Positions 21,201 through 33,837 of a stretch of DNA of 64,000 nt are shown in pieces. The translations under genes and the position numbers were made by a program. Under the pieces are notes generated by a model that ran no database searches, had not been told where the DNA came from, and saw only the letters and a program-made list of their open reading frames with translations. This DNA is from Nigrospora sphaerica (Eukaryota > Ascomycota > Sordariomycetes > Amphisphaeriales > Apiosporaceae), in the NCBI GenBank assembly GCA_018287875.1, contig JAGVVL010000002.1:2852001-2916000 (forward strand). The letters are read 5' to 3'. Position 1 is the first letter of the stretch, and each line of letters begins with the position of its first letter.

Positions 21201-24200
21201 TCCGCTTCATCTCGCTTGGGGAGGGGGTGGGATGGGTGCCAAGCAGCCGGTCTCTTTCTGGCCTGCACCTCGACGACCCTGGGCATCCATTGGCTGCCTG
21301 TGATGGAGACGCCGTCAGCCTCCTTCGATCATTCACCGTGCCCATGATCATCAGCGCGAGAGAGAGCTGGAGGGCACACGTAGATAGACTCCGGCACGCG
21401 CTCGCAAGCGTGGGCATCTTCGGACTTTGCGTGCGATATGTCTAAGCAAAGTGCTTGGGTATGTAAAAGAGATTTTCAGCTCATGTCCCAACCGGGGTCC
21501 CCTCTATCTATCTACATAGGTAGTCAAGCAATGTCCGTGTATGACACAATACGACCTACCGCTATAGGCTGTCGGATCATTCGTTGTGCGCCCCTTATCC
21601 CGGTCTCGTCTATCCGCAATTGCGAGTACTTGGACGAAATAGGGGATAGCGGTCCATCCCGGAGGGGTAGAGGGTCTCGGGGTGTCAGCATTTCACAACA
21701 TGCACAGGGGAAAATCCACTGCGTCGCACACCCGGCCAATCCTTGCGGGACGATTGTGTACTTTGGATGTCGGATAGATAAACAAACAGCCTTCCCGAGA
21801 AGTCGACATGCGTACCTGGTCAGCAGCTTGCCTACTTGATCGTCCTCTCGCCTACCTTAGTGTTCGCTGGACGCCGCCGGCATTTCATACCGTGGATACT
21901 GGTCTCGGTGATGATTAAGTCGCCTGCTATACCATGGTATTCGGCATCTTAGTCTCTATCATGCGTTATCTGGGAATGAGAATTCGGGCGAGACTAGTGA
22001 GCAGCCGTTCGGACACTTACTGCGCTGCACGATGAACACCAGCAAGTACATACTTACTTCTACCGGGCTTAGGTACTTCTAACTTAGGTACTTACTTAGG
22101 CAGTCTCTTATGGAGTTTAGGTGTGGAACACCCAACAGGAGCCAAGATGGGAGTGAAGGTCTTGGTGCCCGCCAACCAAGGAAGCATTGGGGGGGGGGGG
22201 GCAAGAAACCCAAGACATCCAAGACAGCCTTTCCCATAACGGGCCTCTCCCCCCCCGAGAGTGATGCCGTTTACACGACGTATGCGGGAGGAGGTACGGG
22301 CGAGCATGGCGGCATGGCGAGATGATGCCGTCTTATCCACGTTCTTTAGTCTTGGGGAGGGTTGCTGTTTCTCCACCTGCTTCCCTTTCCCGCATGGCTC
22401 TTTTAGCCGTCCACGGATCAATGCAGCCCCTTGCGGTCATGTGCAGTCAGGCTACACCAAAGGCGATGCGGCTAACGAGCATTCAATGCGCTCCGTCTCC
22501 CACGGCCACGCCTGACTCTGTTCCTGCGCACCGAAATACGCCTCAATCAATCAATGAAGAGGAATAACAATGGCTTGCCTGCCTACAGGTTCCTACAGCA
22601 ACTCACCCTCGTAGCAGCCTTTTTATTTCCTGGGTTGCATGGCCTCACTCGACCGGCTAATATGCAGCTAGAGAGCCTGGAGGGGTCATCCCCACCATCA
22701 TCAGATCATCACTGGTTGGCTGGCGTCCACTCGCCATCTCAACCGCCCGGTGGTTGTGTGGGGCGACGACCCCTCGAGAAGAGGAGCTTTGTCAACTCGG
22801 TGTCGGTCTCCAGGCCGCCCTCCCGCAGATAAACAGCAGGAACTCGTGTGGAATGCTCCGAAAACGACTGTCTCCGTCGGGGTGGTGAAGCGTGCCGTTA
22901 CAGATTCAGGCGAATCTATATGATTGACTGATCTCCGTGAGGCCAGTACGTTCACCATTGCACGGAGTACCATACGCGTCTGCCATTTGTAATGGATCTC
23001 GCGTGCTTTTGGGGTATCAGCCCCCAACTGTCCAGCCGCAGTCTTGGCCCGTTCTATCTCAAGTGGAACAGAGACCGCCCGTCCACCTCATCGTCTCATT
23101 AGTTAGTCCGTCCCATCGCGTCTCATCGGTCTCGACCACCCACCAGGACGATTCCAATGGCTCAACGTCCCCCCTCCTTCTTCTACCATGGACGATTTGT
23201 TGGAGATCGGGATGGGCTGAGGGAACATGGCATCCCCCACGCTGTCTTCTCATAGTCGTTGGCGAGCGAGTCTATCGTTGAGTCCTAAGCGCACGTACTT
23301 AGTACATGGATATCACCGGCCGATCATAGACGAGTTGGCTCTTCTCTTGATCCGAGGAAGGGGGAAGCGGCTGGGCTACGTACGGGACGCTGCAAGCGCT
23401 CACCTTCGTTATCTCACGGTACTTTCTCTCCATCAGGGAATGCTGCCCCAACAGGGCGCGATACTTGAAGAAAGTATTTGCGTAGCCATGGATTCGTTCA
23501 GAGGCCATGAATCTGCAGAAAGAAGTGTCAGGAGACAGCCGCGCCAATGGCCGAACAGCCTGGCTGCTTATGTCGTGTCAACATACTGGCCAGGTAGCGA
23601 GCCGGAAGTATCCAGTATCCCCTGCCCTTCCTGCTGAGCTGGGCTGCAGTGTCTCTTCAGTTGCTCAGTACTTCAGTACCACGTAAATTCTTACCTTAGT
23701 TCTTAATTTACTTACCTATGTACAGGACTCTCTTATCTTCCAAGATGTGTGGCCCGTCGCTCGATGTACTCCGGACGAGAGCGGCAAAAGTACACCTTGC
23801 AACCGCGAACCCTCAGGCGGGATACCAATCCGGGTACAAGCCACGAAGGCAGCAGTGTCCCCCCCCCCCGGTGAATGGAAGCAATAAGCGTGGTGGCGCG
23901 GCCAGTCGTGCCTATTGTTGCTCACGTCACTGGCTGCCAGGCGCAGGACCCATGGCCTTCTGGGTGCCGAGCCCTGATGATTGGCGATGATGTTGATACT
24001 GCTGGGGTCAGAGACAGGATGGGAGGGGGAAAGGGACGGGAGGGTGCGGGATATCATGCAAGTACCTACCTACATACATATCACTATCTCTTACATCCAA
24101 CCTCAGATGGACGGGATGAGATGGAATGGATGCATGCCACCGTGTATGTACTTGGCACTTCATCTCCTTCCCCCCCTCCCCCGTGTATCGGCCTGTGCAC

Positions 24201-24400
24201 GCGTATGCCCACGACTCCACGCCGTCCCCGTGTATTTCTTCCGCCTCTTCGATACAGTAATATGGATGGGATGGGATGGGCGACACCATAAGGCCGCAAC
24301 ACACATGACCGAGCCGCCGAGGCGCCTACCCCCTCGTCGTTCCTACCAAGCTCGGGTAGAAGTCGTCAGAAGGTTGGGACAACCGAATTGGCCAGCTACT
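18290..24400. other. Gene-poor stretch, no supported coding region
   Basis: About 6 kb without any frame that looks like a real protein on either strand. Contains a GT-rich microsatellite (18555-18587), TAGGTA/CTTAAGTAAGT-type islands (about 20642-20700, 22045-22100, 23664-23722), a 13-G run at 22189-22201 and a C run near 23858. No terminal repeats, transposase or reverse-transcriptase motifs were seen, so it is not an obvious transposon. Confidence 0.45.
18555..18587. repeat. GT-rich microsatellite
   Basis: Imperfect (GT)n tract interrupted by GGGTAT, upstream of the SAP30-like gene. Likely in its promoter or leader. Confidence 0.8.
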
Positions 24401-26581
24401 CGTGTACGGCCCGGAAACAATTGCCCTGCCATGGATATGCGGGGAGGGGGGTAGTGAGGAGCCGACAGCACCCATGGACGCGCTGACGGACATCCCATGC
24501 GCTCGCCCCTTCGCCCCGCCCTCACGCCCCTCCCCTCTCTCTCTCCACCTGCACTCCCCCCCCCCCCCAAAATGCCCATGATCCAGGATTCCATCATTCC
24601 CATGAGGTGAGGTCCCCATCCTCATCTCCCCCCCCCCCGATGTCCCCGTCTCTCTCGGCCCTGGCCAGACTCCCCCTACCCTGCCCGGGAGGTCGTGGTG
24701 CGCCCGCGGCACCGTAGACGCAAGCAGTTAGATGCAAGACCCGCCCTGGTCCAGCCAGAGCGAGCCGACCAGCCCGCCGAGCTCTCCATCACTCCTCTCC
24801 ATGGCTCCATCGGCTCGTGGGGATCCGCCTCGATGGGCCTCGCGCCCGCATGCCGGCGCCATAATAAGATCCCAAGCTTCTCCCCCCACGCTTCGACTTC
24901 GTTTCCCTCCCGCATCCCCAGATTTCGCAACCAGTTCCCCCCCAGCCCAGCCCCCGAGCCCCCCCGCTCGTACGGATACTCTATCTAACAAGTAAGGTTT
25001 GACCCGTCCGCACGCGCGCGCGCGCGCACAACCTTGAACCTCCAAGCCAGTTCCAGTTCCCTTCTATTCGCGCGGCTGCCCGTCGTCGCGCGCCCATCAA
25101 TCCCACCCCGACGGACGACGCCCTGCCGTCTTTCGTCCCACGCCAGCCCCCGTCCGTATTCTGTACGGCTTGCCGCTTGCTTGGCTGCTACCACCACCTT
25201 TTACCACTACCATCACCACACCATCACTTTGTCCCTGCTCGGGGGCTCGTTCTCCTGCTGCTAATTGCTACTACCTGTTGCTACTCCTCGCTCCTCCTCT
25301 TCCTCCTCCTCTTCTTCTTCTCCCCTTCTCCCCCATCCTGCACAAATTAGACTTCGACGCCTGAGGAGTGGAAAGACCCGGGGCGCAAGACACGCTGGAA
25401 ACGCGGGCCCTGCCTGGTTTGACCCGTCGCGTATGTGCAAGTTTCTTTTCCCACTCACTCAAACATCCCTCCTTCACGGGTAATGGCGACGCCAAAACCT
25501 CGACCTGCATTGGCCTCTCCCGTTCTCTGAGAGGGCTGTTACATAATACCTGCATACCCTCCCCACGACCTAGCTTCCCCAATTTTCCCGCCCTCGTCGC
25601 ACTTGTCAGCCCTTCCTGGTTTCTTGGACGAACCTTGGCTGCAAGACTCGATGGGTGCACACAAGTGCTGCGCACCCACGTCTCGCTCGCCCAGCGCTCC
25701 GACCCCTGTCGGGGCTGCAAGCCAGGGCGAAAGAGAGATAATAGCTCGCACGTTCAGCACCACCCCTGTTTGTATTGGCCCTGGCTGCCTGCCTGTCCGG
25801 GATGCATGTTCACACCCATCGAACCCATCACCCCCCCCTCTCCCCCAGCACTCTTTCTTGTTGGCACGGAGCAACGGCCGGTTCCACGTTACGCCGCCCC
25901 CTTCACCTGCCCGTGGCCGCTCGGCGCCGCCGTTGCACATCCTGTAGTTTGTTACCGTTGCTGTTGTCGTCGCCGCCGCCTCCACTGCTTCCTCCTTCGC
26001 CCCCGTATTCCCTTCCCATCGTACCGTACGGTGTATTTGCCCGAAATCCAACATGGTACCCTGATGTCCTCGTTCTGACCCAGACCAGTTTCACGACTGC
26101 TGTTGAGCGAAAAGCACCTGAAGCTGCGACTGCCGCGGCACGTGGAGTCATATCCTCTCGACATATTGCCGCGCCGCAACCCGCAGGTTGGGTGTGCGTC
26201 CATTTGACCTATCTGCCGGCCATGTGCTGAACGAACCCACCAACCTGCTTAGGTGAAATTGCTCATCTGCCTCGGAAAGAGCTGACAACAATTGGCGCAT
26301 CAGCGCTGGAGCGGGTCGGCGCCCGTAGGCCCTGGATATCTCTCCCGTGGCCACTTGCAACCCGCGGTTCTCAGCGAGGGGTGTTGTGTAGCTCACCACT
26401 CGTCCGCCGCTTGTGTGACACGGGCTCGGTGGCTCTCGTGCGCCCGGCAAACCCCCCCCGACTCAAGACAATCGCCTTGTTGTGAGCTGGTCGATAGCCC
26501 CGTCCAAAACCTCGACACGAACAGTGCTATCTTGTTCCCGCTGCCTACAACCTCGACGGCTGTCAGGGTTCCGGAGAGACC
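24401..26581. other. Pyrimidine-rich leader/promoter region of the C2H2 factor
   Basis: About 2.2 kb dominated on the plus strand by C/T with many CTCCTCCTCTTC-type tracts, C runs at 24556-24568 (13 C) and 24628-24638 (11 C), and an alternating CG tract at 25013-25027. It carries several ATG-initiated short frames on the plus strand, the longest open region being 25368-26078. None is domain-like. This composition is usual for long 5' untranslated leaders of regulatory genes in filamentous ascomycetes; whether it is transcribed is inferred. Confidence 0.4.
25013..25027. repeat. Alternating CG dinucleotide tract
   Basis: Uninterrupted alternating C/G tract (flanked by CA and CACA), a potential Z-DNA-forming sequence about 1.55 kb upstream of the transcription-factor start. 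Confidence 0.8.
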
Positions 26582-29500
26582 ATGAGCTCAGTACTAGCAC
26601 TACACTCCAGCGTTATCAGACCGTCAATTGCCGCCGCCATGACCCAAGTGCAAATACCGAATCCACCGGCGAGCAGCAGACACTTCGAGCATGTGAGGCC
26701 CGTGACGGGACCCCGAAGTCGCTCGCCAGATCATGCTTCTCCGCCTGATAGTCATGACCCTGATCATGATGGCGATGGCGAAGACGAAGCCAAGAATGGC
26801 AACTCGTCCAACTCGGACGCTGGCGTTGCAAGGAAGCGCAGGCGAAGCAGAAAAGGCTTGGATAAGAAGTTTGCGTGTCCGCAAGAAGGCTGTGGCAAGA
26901 GCTACTCGAGAGCCGAGCATCTGTGGGTTGACCATCTACTCTGATTCTCGAACATGTCCTCGATCTGCCTACTGACAGCCGTCCAGATACCGCCACCAGC
27001 TAAACCATAATCCCAAGCAAAGATACGCCTGCGAATACGCGGACTGCCCTCGCGTATTCGTGCGCCAAGACTTGTGTAAAAGACACATGGAGCGGCATAC
27101 AGCAAAAGGCTCTGCCCTCAGCCGAAAAGACTCGTTAAAGGATTCTTTGAACAGATTTCCCGCTATTTCCCACGAGAACGGCCAGTCTTACTCGGCTGCA
27201 CCGGCGTCGCCTGAATCTAACCGCCCTGGGACGGGTTACCAACAGTCCCGTGCAACTCCCGTACAGTACCACTCACCCCAGGAGGCATCTCATGCCAGTC
27301 CCTATACGCCTATTGCGGCGAATCCTCAAACGACTTCCCCCCACCCTCCGCGTCGCAGCGGATCAGATGGATACTTGGCTCAAGAAGCGGGCTACCACAA
27401 CGAACACCGCAATAGCTACCAGTCACCGCCCGGACCCACGAGACCTTCGGCTCAGACCAATGCCGGTGCATATGGAGTTCTGTCACCAGTATCGACACAG
27501 CACGGTGGCTATCACAGCATAGCGAGTAATACCCCGCAGTCATCGACGACCATTCCCTACGTCTCCCAACAAAACTTTCCCCCTTTCAGCCTCCCGCCGT
27601 CTGATTTCGCCCCTACCCCGGCTGCCAGCAATCCAAGAGAACAAGGGCAAGCCTATGTGGGGTCAACGACGAACGATTACAACGAGCACGCGCATCCGCA
27701 GTCCAACGGAGAGATGATGCGGTTAGACCAGATGGCAAACCAGACGACGATCCCTGTATTTGGCAGTGATGGAGTCCTGAACAAATCCCCGTACATATCC
27801 ATTCCCGAGGACTTTATCACCTATCTCTTCAATTCCAGTGATGGCTCGCCCACGATGGGCCATGTCGTACCACCTGGGCAGCACTCGGGGTACGTATCTG
27901 CATAACGGCGCGGGCTTAGAAGGGCGCACTAATTGACCATGGATTAGGTACGGTGACCAGCAAAATCAGTACGGCGTGGCGTATTACAGCGAAGGAGGAT
28001 CTTTGGGCTACTTTCCGCCGCCCTCCAACCAGCCACAGCAGGTCATGTCGGTCACGAACCTCCTGGACCAGAACTCGCCCGAGTCGTTGCTCTCGGAGGA
28101 AAAAAGCCACGAGATATTCGACTTTATCAAAGAACGCTTCCATGAGAGAGGCCACGCCCCGATTGAATGGAGCCGAGACAGTATCCTCGAAGGCGACCGC
28201 AGCGTTGAGACTCACATGCTAAGCCGCAAGATGATGCAGGCTTACATCGGCTCGTACTGGCTGCATTTCAGCGACCAAATGCCCATCTTGCACAAGCCCA
28301 GCTTCTCGCCGGGCAAGACGCCGACCCTTCTCTTGATGGCGGTGATGACGATAGGTGCGTCCTGCTTGGACAGGTCCCATAGCCCGCAGGTGACTCGAGC
28401 CGGTGCGCAACTCTCCAACTTCCTGGCCTGGCATCTCCGCTGGGAGCTCTTTCAGGATCCCAACTTCAGCCCACCTGCCAAGCTCTGGGTTTTCCAGACG
28501 CTCATCCTCCTGGAACTGTACGAGAAAATGTACTCAACTCGGCAACTCCACGAGCGGGCGCATATTCACCACGCAACGACGATCACGCTGATGCGCCGAG
28601 GAAGATCCCTCATTGGCAGGTCAGCGTTGGACTCGCCGCCAAACCCACGGGATGACAAGCATGGCCCCGCGGGATCGCGGCAGTCGTCCACGTCCGGGCT
28701 TGCGCCCACGCCTGATGACTGGTGGAACCACTGGATCACGAATGAAGCGACGCGGCGGGCTGCCTTCGCGGCCTTTCTTATCGACTCGATTCATGCGACG
28801 ATGTTCGGGCACTCGACCGTCATGGTCGCCCACGAGATGCGACTTCCTCTGCCTTGCGACGAGCTGCTGTGGAAAGCTACCAGCGGGGTCGAGGTCAACC
28901 GTATCGAGGCCAATCTGAGCTCCAATGGCGTCAAACCCATCTCGTTTCTCGAGGGACTCAAGCGAATTCTGTCTTCCGGCGAGCTACAAACCAACTCCTT
29001 TGGCCGGCAAATATTGATGGCCGGCCTCTTGAACGTGGGCTGGCATATGAACCAACGAGATCTCCAGCTGAGCTCACTCGGAGAAAATACATTGGGCGGG
29101 CGGAACAGCAAATGGCGATTGCACCTTACCCGCGCTTTCGACCATTGGAAAAAGGACTTTGACAGGTTCCTACAGCACAGCGAGGTTATGTCAGACCCGT
29201 ACATGTACGAGGACCGCGCAGACGCGCATCTGGTCTTCGAGAGCCGGACTGTAATGCACCACTTGGCCCACATGGCCATGCATGTCGACATTGTTGACTG
29301 CCAGATTTTCGCCCGAGCCAAGCGCCTGCTCGGCCGCGCCATCGGAGCCCAGGACTTGAACAGCGCTCAGCGGCGGATGAAGGACAGTTGGGCGCCTTCG
29401 GCCATGGCACGCGACGCAACATGGTACGCTCTCAGGTTCCTGCACTCGGTGCTTGTCTCTGATTCCGCTGCCACGCCCGGCTTGAACGGCCACGGGAGAC

Positions 29501-29853
29501 CACGCCAGCCCTACTCGGCCAGAGACGATGTACTTCTCAACCGCCCCTGGGTGCTGTACTTCGCTGCTCTCGTTGTATGGTGTTATGGCTACGCGCTCGA
29601 AGGACCATGTCCCTCTGCGCCTCTGCCCTCAACGCCGCAGGAAACGACGGACCAGATGCGAAAGTACCTGCAAAAGTTCGGCTCATTGACTTGTCCCTCT
29701 GAACTCCGGTCGATGACGGGGGTGAATCAGAACAGCGCGATGCTGAAGATGTTGAAAGACTCGTTTGAGACGACACGATGGGAGCTCTTGCACGAAGGAG
29801 CGACGCTCCTGAGCAACTGCATCCAGCTGAACAGCGGAGCCAGCGGTATTTGA
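26582..29853 (+). CDS. C2H2 zinc-finger transcription factor with fungal-specific domain
   Basis: Three exons, 26582-26922, 26987-27889 and 27948-29853, 1049 residues. Intron 1 (64 bp, donor GTGGGT, CTGAC branch) interrupts the first finger in phase 2 and splicing restores EHLYRHQLNH. Intron 2 is 58 bp (donor GTACGT, acceptor TTAG, phase 2). Finger 1 is C99-X4-C104-X12-H117-X3-H121 and finger 2 C129-X4-C134-X12-H147-X3-H151, preceded by a basic patch KRRRSRK. A long Ser/Pro/Gln-rich disordered stretch follows. Exon 3 carries a fungal-specific transcription-factor middle domain (YIGSYWLHFSDQMPILHKPSF, LWVFQTLILLELYEKM). C2H2 fingers joined to this domain occur in AmdX/Klf1-like regulators, but I cannot assign an orthologue. 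An in-frame ATG at 26639 is an alternative start. A nuclear DNA-binding regulator; targets unknown. Confidence 0.88.
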
Positions 29854-30851
29854 CGCGACAAGGCAGCGGGCGGCGACGGGCCGTGGATACGAGATGTTTT
29901 TTTTCTTTCTCCCTTGGCGAGGAGTAGACGGAGGGAGCCGGGTCGTTTTTGAGTATTAAGCTCCATCGCTATGATTATATACCCACTGGCACTTTCTCGG
30001 CCTGACGCAATCAGAATACCTTAACCCTTCATCATTTAAACAGGCCGATGGCAGAAAGGGGACGCTGTGTGGTACGGAAGAAGACGTTCCCGGACATAAG
30101 AGCGGCAACGGACGCAGCGTTATCGCCGACGTGGCGTGTACTATGCTCCCCGGCCCCCCCCCCCCCCCCCTCCCACCCCCCATGCCAAGTAGCGCAGAGA
30201 AGTCCCCAGTCGGCCAGAGACGAGGCGTGTACTACGGTACTCGGGTACCCCTTTGCTTTCTGTACCGGAGCGCCGATCCTGGCCAGCTCTTATCTCTGTC
30301 CTAGGTCCGGTGTAGCTTTGAGTTGGGACGTAGGCATCAACAAGGCCGCGGCGGGGTCGAGGATCTACGCCCAAACCCGGAGGCATCAAGGAGGTAGGTA
30401 GTCAGCTGTATACCGACCATGGCGCCATGGTGCGGAGACGGCGGGGAAGGGCCAATGCCGGGCGCGTCTTGAAGCTGCGGTGAAACTGAGTAAGTACCTC
30501 ATTGAGGATGTACACGGATGTTTTTTGTTATGTCCGATGGTGTTGTGCCCGTTTAGTAAGGAGCTCAAACCAAAGGCGGCGGTGGCTGAGAAGGCCCCCG
30601 GGCCGGACGACTTAAAGTAAGTTTTGCGCCCTTGTCTGCTTGTCGATGCGATCGTTTTAAACCTCGCCCAAGCTTTTCCTCCCATCTATCCTCCCTCGGC
30701 CCCCCACCGCCTCTGTGACGCTGGGCTCCAGTTCCCGATGCACCCCCCCCACCACTTCTGGCGAGCATACACGTCGACGCTCTTCCCCCGCGGCCTCTGA
30801 GCCGAGTAGGATTCCCATCCATTCGCAGAACGCGTAGGACGAGACGCAAGA
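29854..30851. other. Intergenic, no supported gene
   Basis: About 1 kb between the transcription factor and the F-box gene. Contains a 17-C run at 30154-30170. Only short frames without motifs. Probably a 3' UTR and a promoter/leader. Confidence 0.5.
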
Positions 30852-32713
30852 ATGCCTCTCTTGACGGAGCTCCCGCCCGAGATCATAAACAACATACTCG
30901 TGTTCCTCGACCCCGAGGATCTGGCCTCGGTTCCCCGCACATGCAAGGGCTTGAACTGCGCTATCCAAGGGAACTCGGCACTATTTAAGGGCGTGTACCT
31001 GGCCCATTTCGACACCCCTTCTGCGCAATGCCATGTCAACTGGGAAAAGGCCCTCAAAGACGTCGTCCGGCTGCAGATTGTCTGCCGGCGGCGCGATGTA
31101 GAGAGCAAGGTGAGTTGGGGGTCCCCGCCGTTCGCGAAGGCGCCGTAGCCGCGCCGGCGACGAAGTGGGCCTGCCATCCGTATTGACAACGGACAAAGAA
31201 GCGCGAGCTCTCCTTCGTATACGACACTGTGACGGAGGTGCTGCGAACCGCTGCTACCGAAGGCCCCCGGGCCGGGGCTGCGACGACGTACCCGGCATCG
31301 CGCAACGCCGCGCTGCTCACGGGGCTCTTCGGCAGCTACGACAACCAGCACGCATTTCTCGAGCGCTCGTTCCTCTACGAACGCGCCAGAGCCGAGCTGC
31401 CCCAGAGTGAGACGTTCTCGTCCCCTCCCAAGCAGGAGCACCAGAAGAGCGCCAAGCTGCACTGCCTCTATGGCGTGCCCATGCTGTATGCCCACCGCGG
31501 CTCGCACGAGTTGCGCCACGGCAAGATGTCCCCCTTTGCTTGCTCCAAGGTGTACGACCTGCGACAATACACGGCCAATACCCGGTGGGGGCCCTTTATG
31601 GATGACGGCTCCGACCGCACCGACTGGGAGAAGGTCGAGGCTATCATGCTCGTCATCGGGGCCAACCTGAGCCGCCTGCAGCTCGATAGCTTCCCCATCT
31701 GCCACAACTTTTGCACGCCGTTTGCCGGCCCTTGGAGCGGAAGCTATCTTCCGCTCGCCTTGGGCGAGGACGAGGAACGGGATCGATCCCCACTGGAGCT
31801 CCAAGACCCCTACGGCGTGACGGGCACATGGATGCGGGTGGTGTGTTTCCTCGACTACACCGACTTCTTCGACTTCAACTTCTCGCCCGAGCAACTGCCG
31901 CCCAATGTCCCCCGGCGGGCCATCGATTACGGCGAGGCCACCCGACTCATCCTGATGCGCATCTCGGTGACCAAGATCGAGCCACCGGGGCCCGACGACG
32001 GACAGGCGCTGCCCGTGGTTCACTTCCGAGGCGCGTCGCGGTCTCTGGACGACAGCTGGGACGAGAATGCCAACTCGGACCTGAGAGGTGCGTCTGAGAT
32101 TCGAGGTGCGTTCCGCACCCTGCAGTGGCCCGTTGAACTTAGTAACCAGTAGTCATCGAGACAGGCACCGTCCGGCTCACCCGTGAGGGCGAGGTGAGGT
32201 GGACGACTTTTTCGGTTTTCAACGGCCAGGAACGATGGCGAAGCGAGAGCATCCAAGTCGGCGGTGCTCGAAGCGCACGCGGCGTCATCGGCAACTGGTT
32301 TGACAAGTAGGTGGCGCAGTGCGCGACCTTGTTTTTGGCACGAGTTTGGTACTGACGAGGCCTACCTGCCTACAGAGACTATGACCCCAGAGGGCCTGCT
32401 GGTCCTACGGCTTTCTGTAAGCAGCACCTCGTGTTCCTTGTTACCCTTTGTTCGCCACGAATACCCCCGTTCCGTTGTATTCCGTTGTTCTCCATTGCCG
32501 TCGTTCCGGCTCGAGAGTGCGGCGCAACACGCTCCGGTGAACCCTCCGTTTCATGGAAGCCAATATTAACCCCAAAATATGGTAGGGAAACTCACGGACC
32601 GCCTAACAAACGGGCGTGACGAGCATGCGGATCATATCAGCCGTTTCATGATGGCCTCGGGGAACCAGATGGACGAGTCTGACGATGACGACTATTCAGC
32701 TGACGAAGAATAA
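30852..32713 (+). CDS. F-box domain protein
   Basis: Five exons: 30852-31109, 31199-32087, 32153-32306, 32376-32416 and 32586-32713, 489 residues. Introns are 89, 65, 69 and 169 bp; donors are GTGAGT, GTGCGT, GTAGGT and GTAAGC. The joined frame stays open throughout and restores natural sequence at each joint (for example TAFWKLTDR across the last intron). The N-terminus is an F-box, LTELPPEIINNILVFLDPEDLASVPRTCK (written here as its start LTELPPEII and end LASVPRTCK), which would dock on Skp1 in an SCF ubiquitin ligase. The remainder has no named repeat: it includes WGPFMDDGSDRTDWEKVEAI and a Phe-rich VVCFLDYTDFFDFNFS segment seen in a family of fungal F-box proteins. The C-terminus is acidic (DESDDDDYSADEE). 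Substrates are unknown. Confidence 0.85.
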
Positions 32714-33837
32714 GTAGTGTGTCGCAGCTACACCGAGCGCCCGCTTAAGCGCAAGAGAGGAGGGAAGTGGCCGCCACACATGATCATGTTAGGTATCTCT
32801 TACACATTAGTACGGGAAGCAGTCGAGACGCACCGTTTGTTGTTTACTTTAGTAGGCAGAGCTCCCTGGAGCTGTTGGTTTCGGAAGGTCCCGCAAACAA
32901 CAACTACAACAACAATAACAATAACAACAGCCCATGCGGTTTCTGTGGTTGCTTGATTGAATTCGAAAGAAATAGATGTCCTGATATTTTTGCGCAACAT
33001 GCAAAACAGGGCCTGCCTTGGCCCATCCATGGATACATTATACATGTACGACAAGTACCATGCATGGTAATCATAGTGGACCGTTGGTAGTAGGGCTGCG
33101 CCCGGTGGTGGCCTTGCTCGCGTTCGGCTCAACCCATTGCGCCGCTGCATGGATCGTATGGGACGAGCTCCAACGGCGAATCCCGGCCAGCGCGCCCCGC
33201 GAACACCATATTTGCCCGAGCACCGAGCCAAGTTTCAATGGTTGTTAATGGTGACAACCGTTGGCCAATGTAGCAAGCAATGACTTGGTATCTTGGTTAC
33301 CTATTCTCCATTCAAATTGCAGGTGGGCGTGCCCAAGATGTCAGCTCCAGGTGACTGCCACTCTTCTATCTGTATGTTGCCAAAGAAAAGAGGAAACCTT
33401 AGGTAAGTACCCAACGTAAGTACACAACGTAAGTACCCAACGTAAGTACCCAACGTAAGTACCCTGGAATACTTAAAGTCGCCAGGCCGCTAAACTACGT
33501 ACTAACCTCAACCGCTTTCCTGGTACGGATTCCTTTAGTGTCTACCGACCCTAACGAGTATCCCGGCCCTGCCAGATCGGCCTTGGCCGCCCCGCCGTTA
33601 CGGACCTGTCCTAATGCAACCAAAGCCTCTTAACTCCATTCAATCCGTGCCGCTGCGTTATGACCGAGACGGATAGGTCTGCGCACACCCGTCAGCTCGA
33701 TCTGATGAAGCGCTTCCTTACGCCCATCCAGTCACGTTGGGTCGGGTCAGATCGGGTCAGCCGCAGTCGGGGCGCTCTCCCTTTATCTCTTGGTCCTTCC
33801 CCGTTGTCTTTGCGTCGGCTGACCTTCCCGCTTCTTC
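32714..33837. other. Intergenic, no supported gene
   Basis: About 1.1 kb. Contains an AAC-rich tract at about 32897-32930 and a 13-bp minisatellite at 33403-33464 (separate entry). No coding signal recognised. Confidence 0.5.
33403..33464. repeat. 13-bp minisatellite, about 4.8 copies
   Basis: Unit GTAAGTACCCAAC repeated at 33403, 33416 (one base changed), 33429, 33442 and a partial copy at 33455. Each unit contains GTAAGT, identical to a perfect 5' splice-site consensus. It lies about 370 bp upstream of the FMP30-like gene start. Confidence 0.95.

Noticed and set aside
18290..26581. Transposon hidden in the gene desert
   Set aside because: No terminal repeats, target-site duplications, integrase, transposase or reverse-transcriptase motifs were seen by eye on either strand.
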